Shown here: positions 1 to 9,881 of the stretch, piece by piece | How positions within the stretch are numbered: the first letter of the stretch is position 1 | How the letters are laid out: the number at the start of each line of letters is the position of its first letter | DNA from: Morchella semilibera | Lineage: Eukaryota; Ascomycota; Pezizomycetes; Pezizales; Morchellaceae | DNA: 64,000 nt | Reading direction: 5' to 3' | Assembly: GCA_009192285.1 (NCBI GenBank) | Contig: WBVU01000009.1 | Span: forward strand, 2,232,001 to 2,296,000 | Translations under genes and position numbers: made by a program | The notes under the pieces: model-generated | What the model was told of the DNA's origin: nothing | The model's database searches: none | Seen by the model: only the letters and a program-made list of their open reading frames with translations

Positions 1-1226
1 CCAGGGGCCGCGAGTGTTTTGGGTATCACTCGAATATCAAATTAGGGGTCTTCATGCGATCAACTTTTTTTTTTGTTTACATCATTAATTGTCATGCGAT
101 CAACTTGCTTGTTCAAGACTTCATAACCGTTTTTATTTCTTTGATGCTCATTACCGTAACGTATTGCTTGTGGGTTGTCGGGGGCATGTAGAGCGATCGA
201 GCTCAGGTAAAATGCTTTACGCTTAAGGGGAGGGGTTTTCGTTATGTATTCCTTTGTACCTACTTTGGAATATAAAATATAAAAATTATCCTGACGCTTG
301 GGTTGCAACTTCAACGTCGCTTGCGGTGCAACGTTAATTTATTTAACTATATATATCAAGTGATTTTACTGTGATTCCCTATGCTCGGGTTCTAACATGG
401 GCTATGGAAGGTCACAAAAAATGTAGCGGCTACGTGTGGTCTATCGGTTTTTTTTAAGGCAGGGGCGTGTAGGCACGTGCGGAAACTGCGGATTACGTCT
501 AGATTTGCGCGCTAATGAGGCCTCAACTATAATGCCAACGGTATCTAGATCTCCGCACGTCTCTTTCTAGAAACTCTACTTGAACCTCTACCCGAAATAA
601 AGTTCAGGCTGCGGTCGTTGCCGTTACAAAACCCTTACTACAATTCTTGTCTCACATACGACTACATACATGTAACTACTAGTCAGATTAAACGGGGGCC
701 AGCTGACCACTGAGAGCTCTTTCTTCTTTAGACTTAACGTTGCAATCGTGTAGCTGCAGCTGTCAACTACTCAGGGCCATCTATATGAGATGTGTATAAT
801 CATATTGTCCAATCCGTTAGTCAGGCCCTTTAGCGTATATTCGCAACCTGTTGATCAATATAATACCTAAATGTATCTATCTGAGCCAGGGCTGGGTCCA
901 CTCAAGCCATCGAACACAGTACATTCACAACCAAACTGCAACCCCGGACATGGCCCACAATTTCTCCCGCCTCGTACCCACGAACATCAATGATGTAAGG
1001 GCACAGTCTTTCGGTCTTGTGCGTTTTATATATGATGAGAATCTCTATAATTATAACTACACATGGGACATGGGGATAGTTACAAATAAATTCCAGATTA
1101 CTTATAGAAACCATTTTAGTAAAGATTACTGACGCAAAACATAGATATAGCCGTACATAATGTAGCGGGCTCCGCATATCTACTGGTTGGGACCTCAGTT
1201 ATCAGTCTGCTAGGGAAGTACCGCAG

Positions 1227-1355
1227 TAATTCGTCTCAGCGGACGGTTACAGTCGTCGAAGCTGCCTTTTGCAGCAAGGTTAGGGGGCATTTGTAAGACG
1301 AATGGCTAGGACAAGTAACCTCAACGTCAATATGAGTGTCCGCTGAGACGAATTA
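1227..1355. repeat. 129-bp inverted-repeat (MITE-like) element
   Basis: Perfect 18-bp terminal inverted repeats, TAATTCGTCTCAGCGGAC at 1227-1244 and its reverse complement at 1338-1355, enclose 93 bp without coding capacity. No clear target-site duplication is visible. The size and structure suggest a small non-autonomous element or its remnant. Confidence 0.6.
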
Positions 1356-1622
1356 ATGCGATAGAGTTCCCACCTCATCACATACAGTTGGGGAGCTTGT
1401 CTGGCCGCCGTTGGGATCGCTGCTCTGGGTGGCATGTATATGCATGCATGATGCAATCAAGAAATATCTTCTGGCACCAATCATTACTCTGGGGCTCAGA
1501 TCCTTGCTCGATGCACTAGTATCAGAGGTATATAAGCTAGAAGGGATCCCATATCTCGAACCACCATCCCACTTCAAGTCGACTCGAACTGAAGAGTTCA
1601 CCACACCTTCTACCATTTTGTA

Positions 1623-1765
1623 GACTTGGGTGACGAGACCGCAACTCGGTCTCGCCCCAAGTCACCCGATCCTCCTCTGGTTTTATTCGCTTCTGCTTAT
1701 ATCGCGGAGAGACTACGTTACTCGCGCGTCAATTAGGTTCTGTTTTTGGTCTTAATTGACGCGCG
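1623..1765. repeat. Two neighbouring hairpins
   Basis: The first is an imperfect hairpin at about 1624-1666, with arms around ACGAGACCG / CGGTCTCG. The second is a perfect 13-bp inverted repeat, CGCGCGTCAATTA at 1723-1735 and its complement at 1753-1765. Both lie upstream of the zinc-finger gene and their function is unknown. Confidence 0.5.
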
Positions 1766-2082
1766 GGGAAGTTTAATTAGTCTCTTACTAGCAGCCTTTG
1801 ATTTCTCTAGCTCTCTATTTCTTTACCAAGGTATTACGGCCCAACCCCTAACCCCCGGCCTTGCGGTCTGGCGTGTGATTATAGTTGCATATATACATGC
1901 CTGTTTTTTTTTTTGCGCTCAAATGAAAGATAGGTTGTTTACCCAGGATCTAGGAAGGGATTGCTAACCAATTGTAATAGGACCATATGGTTTGCTGAAG
2001 GCGTCCTATATAATAACAAAACGAGGCCCATAAAACACAGTGCCGTAAGACACGGGGCCGTGGGACCACGGCCGCCCTTGGG

Positions 2083-2975
2083 GTGCAGGCACACTTTCAA
2101 ACGAACATACGCATAAACATTAATGTCGACCCTAATATATCTAATGCTGTATTCTTCGATAAATCTATCGAGTTTCCTATTCCTTATAACGATAATGACT
2201 TCATACACCACCTTATTAATACCCCCCTTCAACTTGAAGAGGACGAGTTTGGCGAGCTGCTTGATCCGCAAGGACAGCCTTTTACAGATGAGCAAATTCG
2301 GTTGTTATATCTAGACTTGGTGCCAGTTCCCGAGGCATCTGTTTCTTCCGAGTTTATGCATCCCTTGGAACAATCGAGTCAGCCAAAGCCCCACCCCGTC
2401 GTACCGGCCCTCCAGAATATAACACCAATCGCCGAAGAAACCTCCATAACAGAAGTGCGGTCTGGTGGGCGCATAGCGTAATTCACTCTCTTAAAAATTC
2501 CTCCTCTGCCTACCACTAGCTAACGCTCCCTTATAGGGTTGACGGGGTCAAAGACCAAGATCAAGTTTCGCCAGAAATATCGTGTAGTCGGAAGTGCAAG
2601 GGGGACCTAATGTAAACTCCCCCGTCTCGTACTTCTCTACTTCTCACTAACTCAACCCGCGGCCATAGGGGCGACCATGAGTGCCAACGCCTCCAAAGAA
2701 GACTTCACATCACTTGTCTCGGCAACAACTGTAAGAAAATATTTTATACCAAAAACGACTTCAACCGCCACTGTGAAACGAAGCATGTTAAGGGAATTCG
2801 GACAAAACAGCTATTATACGATTGCTTAGTTGACGGTTGCAACAGGACTGGTAGAAAGGGGTTTTCTCGGAAGGACAATATGTTACAGCATGTAAGAAAT
2901 GTACACAAGACGAAGATCCCAGTTAAGAAGTACTGGTTTGGTAAAGAGTCGGCCTCTGAGGATAGGGTACTCTAA
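2083..2975 (+). CDS. C2H2 zinc-finger protein, three visible exons, 5' end unresolved
   Basis: Inferred exons are 2083-2477, 2537-2581 and 2669-2975. The introns (59 and 87 nt) both have CTAAC branch points and ATAG acceptors, and the phases agree across all joins, giving about 248 residues. The N-terminal part is acidic and proline-rich. The last exon encodes two consecutive C2H2 fingers: the first has C-x4-C (CLGNNC) followed by H-x4-H, and the second has C-x4-C followed by the fungal-type GFSRKDNMLQH and a second histidine. Such proteins are usually DNA-binding transcription factors. The frame at 2083 opens with GTG and stays open back to 2017, with no ATG until about 2356, so a further 5' exon probably exists or the gene is 5'-truncated. 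A decayed copy of the finger exon lies 1.4 kb downstream. Confidence 0.72.
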
Positions 2976-4123
2976 ACTGTCTCTCTCTTGGTTGATTTTG
3001 AGGTTGTTTTTGAGGTTGTTTTTGGGGGTTGCGTTTTTTGCTTCATTAAAATTTAATCTATGCTTAATATTGAGATCTACTCTTGATAAAAGGGATATCG
3101 ATATCTATATCGTTACCAGCCCCTGTTTTCAGAAAAACGATCACAGGCTTCCCAAGCCTAGAACCAGGCGCTCGAGGCCTAGCGCTTCACAAACGAAGCA
3201 TTATCCTCTAACAACACTCTTGATACCTAGATCATTTATGCAGTCATGACCGAGATAAAAAAAGGTTAGAACATAACTATAGTTACGTCTTAATGGCAGA
3301 CATGTGCGCACATAATCCAATCTCGAGTGATATCCTGTGATTATCTGTGTGATCTGCGTGACTCAATCAGGGCTCGGGCTCTTGCGACCTAGGCTCGGTG
3401 TCGAAAAAGTAAAATTGGAGGGGCCTGAAGATAAAAGAAGTATACTTTCCCACTGCCAACTCAGCAGAATCCATCACGCTCCTACCTTATCTACGTACCT
3501 ACGTCCCCAACAGAAGATTTCCTGTTGCAGTAATTGTTTTACTGTTTTACGGACACTATCATCAGGGGGTAAATACGGGGCGAGACAACCGGTATGCCTT
3601 TCGTTCTTCTTTCGTTCTTGTTTTCTCTCTTTCTTATGCCTAAAGACTTGATCCCCTGCCCCTTCTAGTAGTTGTAGATGATCGAATAAGTCGTTCAGTC
3701 CCTTATTAGACCCAGAGTTGGACGATGGGTTATAACTAGACACCGGGATTGACCAGTTAACAGAGTATCCTTTCGAGATAGATTCCATAGCTCATATAAG
3801 TACTCGGGCAAGGCCATCTGATCTATTAGATTAGCTACCTAACCCATATCCAGATATATCCGAGTAATTACAAGTGATCCCGCAGCCACCAGCTCCCCAT
3901 AGCTATACTAGCAACCTGGAGCTGCTTAGGATTTCACCCCACCCTCCTATACAGCTGAACGAACATCCAAATACCCATGAGGCCCCTATGACTAGCAGTC
4001 AAATCAATGATTCCGTAGCGGTAAATGCAAAGGAGCTCTGATATACCCTCTTCACACTCCGCCCACTCTGTCCGCCTCCCTACCGAGCTGACAGAAATGT
4101 GCTAACTCTGTCGTCTCCCCACA
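2976..4123. other. Intergenic, probably including decayed zinc-finger sequence
   Basis: A short direct repeat (TTTTTGAGGTTG, near 3000) and disconnected short ORFs are present. The right part, about 3895-4120, can be read as an open proline-rich stretch followed by an intron-like GTAAAT...CTAAC...CACAG. It may be the decayed upstream exon of the zinc-finger copy at 4124. Confidence 0.4.
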
Positions 4124-4340
4124 GAGGCCCCCATAAATGCCAGCGCCTCCAGCGAAGGATCCGCATCACCTGTTTTAGCAATAACTCATTATAGATCCAG
4201 ATAGGGAGCTACCAGGTAGCTGTTTGGTTGTAATGTTGCGGGGTGTATGTTCTCGCGCAGAGATAACCTACTGCAACATTTGAGGGTTGTGCATGGGTAT
4301 ATAGTTCAGCGTGTTGGGTTTAGGGTTACCCATCGTGAGT
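4124..4340 (+). pseudogene. Decayed copy of the C2H2 zinc-finger exon
   Basis: After a CACAG acceptor, the sequence encodes a segment closely matching the start of the intact gene's third exon (HKCQRLQRRIRITC here, HECQRLQRRLHITC there). The second finger-1 cysteine is then serine, and a stop codon follows within three codons. Further on, in another frame, the second finger is recognisable as FSRRDNLLQHLRVVH (about 4250-4294). The loss of a zinc ligand, the stop and the frame change indicate a non-functional duplicate of the 2083-2975 gene in the same orientation. Confidence 0.7.
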
Positions 4341-5067
4341 AAGGAAAAGGAGGAGGTGGTGATGTATGGATAGCTAGATGATCGCTTTAGTAGCTCCAGA
4401 ATTATCCCGAATCATTAAACTGAGAGAGGTTAGTACCAGAATCGGTCATATAATTTCGCCCCAGCGGGTAGTCTTCCGGCGCCCGGTCCCCAGGCAACCC
4501 TGCCTCACCTGCACATCTCAATACTGCAGCCAGCAGGTACCCATGGTTCAATTCTTTGTAGTATCTAGGTGTTAGAGCGTAGTTATATAGCATTGCAGGG
4601 TTGAGATTGATTCGCCAGCCACTGTGCAGGGTTAGGGGTGGTTGTAATACACATATATACCCTGGTCAATGGTGATATGGCTAAGGTATGTACCTACCTA
4701 CATGTATGTAGATGATATTGTGGTTTTGCGTTGCGGGTACTTCCTGGTTGGGTGGATCGCAGAAGTTGTCTGTAAAGTTAAGGTTCTAGGACGAGCGTAG
4801 TGGAACTGTAGTTGGGAGTTTATCTGGGCCAGAGTTGATTTTATGTAGTGCGTAGCCAAGACATTTTGATGCAACCAACCCCATTTGAGTATTTATGTAA
4901 CCTGCCTACATGTTGGTGGGAAAGACACCGTAATGGGCCTACACATATAGCCAGTCATTGTCACGAAGTACTCAATGCTCAGCTCAAGACGGACGCTATT
5001 CAGTAAAAAGGCCCCCCAGTGACCACTCTATATTACCCCACATCCAAAAAATTATACTAAAGATTAT
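4341..5067. other. Intergenic, nothing coding seen
   Basis: AT-rich spacer between the zinc-finger pseudogene and the convergent GH43 gene. It contains one TACATGTA palindrome at 4699 within a run of TACN tetranucleotides. Confidence 0.5.
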
Positions 5068-6212
5068 CTAAACAGGCACCGGCCACCCAGTGCTCCAGCT
5101 GAGCAAGTTCCACCCAAACAACTTCTGCCCATCACCATATCCAATATTGGTATTAACTAAGCAGCACCAGTTAGCAAATGCATTTCCACACTCGATCAGC
5201 TAGGATGGGCATACCATAGTGGTAGTAAAGTACAGCACCTCCCTGGGTGGTGTCAGGGTAGACTCCCTGCCCACCGGGCCCATAGACGTTGTCGTGGGAC
5301 GCCAAAACCGTGGTTCCACCCCCGGCAGTACAAGACTTGCCGGTTGCATCAACGTACGGGCCGGTAACTGAGGATGAGCGGCACACATTGATGCGGTACT
5401 CGTCGCCCTGGGCAGGGCGAGAGGTGTCGAAGCCTACTACATGTTAAAAAAAAAACCCCATATCAACCCAGAGGAATTAAATAATACATACCACAGCAGG
5501 TCCCCGACGAGAAGAAAAGGTAGTAGTACGGCGACCTATAGTACGTGAACGAACCCTCGATGGCGTGAGACCCAGATGAGTTATATGCGACCTGGATGGA
5601 GGTGCCCGCGGTAGCAGTCGGTGTGCTGGCCATGGGTACCTGGTAGATATCGCCCCAGAAAGAACCAAACGTCGCATAGTAGGTGCTTCCTGCAAGGATG
5701 AGGTTGGAGTCAATTGCGTTGTATGCGGAGCCGGATGAGGAGGCGATGCCGGTAGAACCAAGATCTGTCCAGCTGCCGACTTCCATGGTGGTGGAGCGGG
5801 CAACACCAATGGCGGAGGCCTGGGAGCCAAAGGTCGACACGGAGTAGTAGAGGTAGTAGTAGTTGCCGACCTTTTGGATATCGGGGGCCTGCTCATGTTA
5901 GAATTTTAATTTTCTCCTTAGGTTGGTGTCTCTTACCCAAAGATCATCATTTCCAGTCAGGTTAATGATTGAACCAGCACTGATGGCACTTCCTTGGTTG
6001 GTCCATGGGCCTGTTATCGCATCGGCAGTAGCAATGGTGATCTTGTTTCCTGTGGAGAAACGGAAATATTTGCCATCAGAGGTACGCCTGATCATGGCAG
6101 GATCGTGGACATTGCAGTCTCCAGAGCAAGCTCCAGGAGTCTGTGCAGCAACAGAGGAAATGAGCGAAGACACGCTCAACAGAGCGGTAGCAAAGAATGT
6201 AGAGAACAGCAT
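5068..6212 (-). CDS. Secreted GH43 arabinan endo-1,5-alpha-L-arabinosidase (arabinanase)
   Basis: Four exons read leftward: 6212-5937, 5888-5492, 5433-5215 and 5156-5068. The introns are 48, 58 and 58 nt, phases agree, and the product is 326 aa, close to the family size of about 320. Residues 1-23 form a signal peptide (hydrophobic core ending SVAAQ). The five-bladed beta-propeller of GH43 arabinanases is recognisable. The catalytic base Asp37 lies in VHDPAM, the pKa-modulating Asp152 in NAIDSN, and the acid Glu203 in HAIEGSF. The conserved [15 protein letters not shown] and GPGGQGV segments are present. These enzymes hydrolyse the alpha-1,5-arabinan backbone of pectin outside the cell. The upstream ATG at 6272 would add 20 residues before the signal peptide, so 6212 is preferred. 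The last intron restores the [13 protein letters not shown] tail expected for the family. Confidence 0.95.
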
Positions 6213-6294
6213 GGTGGTGATCAAAAAACCAGTTTTTCCTTTGAGGAGATGCTGTGCAGGTTGGAGAGTCAAATCTTCGTCGGGGAAGCCTTGA

Positions 6295-6301
6295 ATTTAT
6301 A
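6295..6301 (-). promoter_or_regulatory. TATA-like box of the arabinanase gene
   Basis: TATAAAT on the minus strand, about 83 bp upstream of the chosen start at 6212. The assignment rests on motif and position only. Confidence 0.4.
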
Positions 6302-9300
6302 TTAAGAGCTCAGCATGAGTGCACGGGTAAAGCATAAGATAGAGTACGTCCTTCTGAAACAAAATGTTCCAACTGCAAACTCACTCTGATTTTGGTAGTT
6401 TGGTAGTAGTCTAATTATTCAGTACTGTTGCTAGGTTCTACTAACATGCCCCGAACGAGCTTAATTATTGTTAGCTATGAAAACCATGTTCAGGAGAAAG
6501 CAACACACATGGAATTTAGCCAAAACTCGGATGTTGCCGACTAGGGTTCCCCACAGTAGACATACGTATACCACTGGCCCGCTGAGCCCGTCTTCTCGGA
6601 GTATTCTGTACCCCAGTGTGGGGTCAATATGATGAACCACTGGTAAAGGCAAATACCTACGCTAACAAATCCTGCAGGACCCGATTGCGAAGCCCCTGGG
6701 ATAATTTCCTTTCCGCAAAGAAATTTTTCCACAGCGAGAAATCAAGTTTATTCCAACTCGGGCATCGGGTTGTCGGGGCTACATGATCCGTACGCTGAAA
6801 ACCCGCTGGCTTGGTATCAGATAAAATAAAAACTGCTTCCAGTCTAGTACTCTTTTGTATGGAGGATTGGAGTGGGGTTAGGACATGGCATATTGCCGTG
6901 GTCCGACCTTCGGCCCGTACTGGGATTATTGGGGAGATCCCTGTTATTCCCCTCGTCCCTCCGCAATACTGGCCGAACCTCCAGCCTTCAAGTAGAGTGT
7001 TGCTGCGCCTGTAATACTACCCGGGGATTAGAGCGGCTGACTTTTTAATCCTTAACTGCATGATGCTCCTTCTTAAACTCGCCGATCGGATTGTTTCGTC
7101 CGAAGAAGCGGAGTAGAGGGCTCCTAACCCGGGCGATCTTTACTTATTGTTATTGTGATGTCGATGCTCATGGAGATCTAAAAGCTAATTATAAGAAGAT
7201 CATCAGTATATACATGTATATACTATTTTGTCAACTAGCATTGATAGATATATCGCCAACATACTGGAGAGTATTTTTCTTGTGCTCCAGGGAGGCGTTT
7301 CCTAAAACTCTTCAACGTCCGACCAAAAGCCCGAAATATTTGATTGTGGTAGTCTTTGTAGACTGCCTAGTGTCTTATTCACCAGTCGTCACTCGATAGC
7401 CGAGCAAAAATCAAACCGAGGAACCAATTGCATCGAATCCAGCTACCATGGTACATTTTCTACCCAAAAGAGTTTGGATCAACTTAAGCCTTTCATTCCA
7501 AGGATCTCGACAGGGTTCATCTCTTTCAGCCGGGTGGGCCGATGGGAACACAAACAGTCTCACCTGGTCGAAGGTTCCAACCTGCATTTTCGGTACATTT
7601 CTATGGCAGCAGATGTCTTGAATTGCGTAAGCTTTTACCGGTGAAGTATATACTTTAGCCGCCTACTCTCCCCATGGCTCCGGGCGTGGCTCGTGAGCCC
7701 GATACCACTGATCAGCTGATAACTTCCTCGGGATATTATAACCTCGCCCCGAAGAGCATGACCCAGTATTCTGACAAATACAGTTGGTAAGAGATAAAAT
7801 GGAAAGGTATCCCTCAGAGACTTTTGATCGAGACATCCTAGGCCGTTAGTATGTTCAAAAGATGTTTGTTATCCGGCAACAATCTTAATTGGGGCGTAGC
7901 CCAAGGTATCTGCAGATATATTGACGATTATGTCAATCTATGGAAGGCCACGAGGAAACGATGAGATTCAATCAAGTCCGGCCAATATGATAGCGGAATT
8001 CAAAAGCTTACTGACATAAAGTGACCACATGTAGAGTCCAAAAAAATCCCCGTAGAGGTAGAGCAGATCGAACCTGGAGCACATATAAAGATCAAGGCAT
8101 GACAACAGAATCGCTACCCGGTCTCTCGCTAAACCGGCAGCTACTCCTAGTGCTAGAAGTCTAAGAATGGCCATAATATAGATAGATGGTAGGAATGTTG
8201 ATTCCAGTGGTTGCTGTTGAGTCGGAGAGCAAACACTGGGGGGAGAAGGCATGGTGCCCTAAGTACAGAATGCCGAGAAGAATGGACAGCTGCATATGCT
8301 CTCCCCAATGTTGCTACCAGAGCCACTCCGGGGATCAAGTTGAAAGAGGTATTGAATAAAATCGAGACCGCAATCACCTCTAATAAGCTATCCACAGCTA
8401 GCCAGAGCTACTGCCTTTTGCGATTATTATTTCATGCTGTCCGTAATGGTCGTTCTCGGCGGATGGAGGTTTTGTGAGTTTGTTTGTACTCTGAAAAATC
8501 AGCCGCAGGAGGAGACAAATTATATCCTCCTTTTTTTTTTTTTTTTTTTTTTTTTTCAATTACATAACTGAGAGGCACTAGTGAGTAGAAGGGAGGTCAT
8601 GGCGCGCGTCTGGTGGGGAGAGACTTGAGTTATATTAACGGGGGCTTTATCTCATGCATGATCTACTTATACTTACATGTATCTATTCGGGATACGAACG
8701 TGAGTTTAATCTGTGATAAGCGGATTATGCCGGGGCTGGTATGGGTATGGGTATGGGGTATGGGTTTGTGCCAGTCTCTGACCAGGACAGGACATGTAAT
8801 ATCATAGCATGTCACTCGGCGAGCGAGATCCCATGATGGGACGAGCTCGCGCGGGAAAAGTTCATTGTGAATTACCTTGGCCCACGGTAGTTTACATCTT
8901 TATAATCTGCTTAGATGCTTTTAGAGTATTTTGAACCTCAGGATTTGTGTTGAAGAGCTTGATTAAGCAGTACTATAGGTCCATTTAGAAGGTCCGCGAG
9001 CGTACCTCTCACTGAATTAACGTTCTAGGCAACCCCACATGTAAGCAAAAGAATGTTCTTGTCTAAGATCTTACCGCTAAACTCTTATCCTTATAGCGTG
9101 TTTGTATACTCTGACATAGATGAATGCTGATGTCAAGTCAGAGTTTCCGAGTTCTGTAGGCGGCCTGGACTGCTGCGGATTTGGGAGCCACGAGGGCTAG
9201 CTGGATTATGAGGGGTGTTTTAACCACCTCCTAAGGTTTGAGTCTAAGATGGCTTTACGCTTCGGTATGTGATGGGAGAAATGGAATGTTTCAAATAGTA

Positions 9301-9881
9301 GCTCTCTAGGCTTATGTTCAAAGACATGCAGGGTTTATTAAGGCTTTGGAAGAAGGGGGGCTCCCTAGCCCTAGGATCAAAAGTTTGGTTGGTTGCCTCG
9401 AAACTATACCTCAATGCAGTCCCTCTAATGTCACATCTTTCCTATTAGTTCCGCTACCCTTCGCCATCCATCCTCTTTCTCCTCCTTCCTTTTTACCCTC
9501 CGCTATCCCCCCGCTTTTCATCCCCTTATATCTCACTATCCTTCATTTCATCACAGGAATCATTTACTTTGATTCATGTTGTAAGCTGGCTTTAAATCAA
9601 CCGCTTCCCATCTTCTTGACGATCTTGGTTTCTCTTTTGCGCGAGTTTGCGAGTACTTCGGATTTTTTTGGCATCTCAATTGTCTCTACTCTCATTTAGC
9701 TGTATGTTCACCCTGCCTAATCGACCTTCCGAAGGGGAATACTGCCTTAGAATCTATTCCCTTCACAATATTTATCACTATCTTGCTAATCCTTGAGCCT
9801 ATGATAATATAGAAACGAGAGTTTGTTGGAGAAGCACTGAATCTTTTGGAATATTCATTTCGATAAATTCAACCCGAAAAC
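6302..9881. other. Intergenic, no supported gene
   Basis: 3.6 kb. Two minus-strand ORFs (6541-6732, and overlapping hydrophobic ORFs at 7968-8395) have plausible amino-acid composition but match no family I recognise. A run of 26 T lies at 8531-8556, and TACATGTA occurs at 7211 and 8674. The pyrimidine-rich stretch about 9420-9700 is best read as promoter or leader of the helicase gene that follows. Confidence 0.45.

Larger units (their letters stand above)
1..2016. other. Intergenic, no convincing gene
   Basis: Short overlapping ORFs here show no recognisable domain. The stretch holds a 15-bp direct repeat (TCATGCGATCAACTT near 53 and 93), a TACATGTA palindrome at 667, and three inverted repeats between 1227 and 1765 that are listed separately. 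An unseen 5' exon of the zinc-finger gene may lie at the right end. Confidence 0.6.

Noticed and set aside
9346-9699. 117-codon ORF upstream of the helicase
   Set aside because: The Pro/Leu/Ser/Phe composition reflects a pyrimidine-rich leader or promoter. No domain or splice link to the helicase frame.
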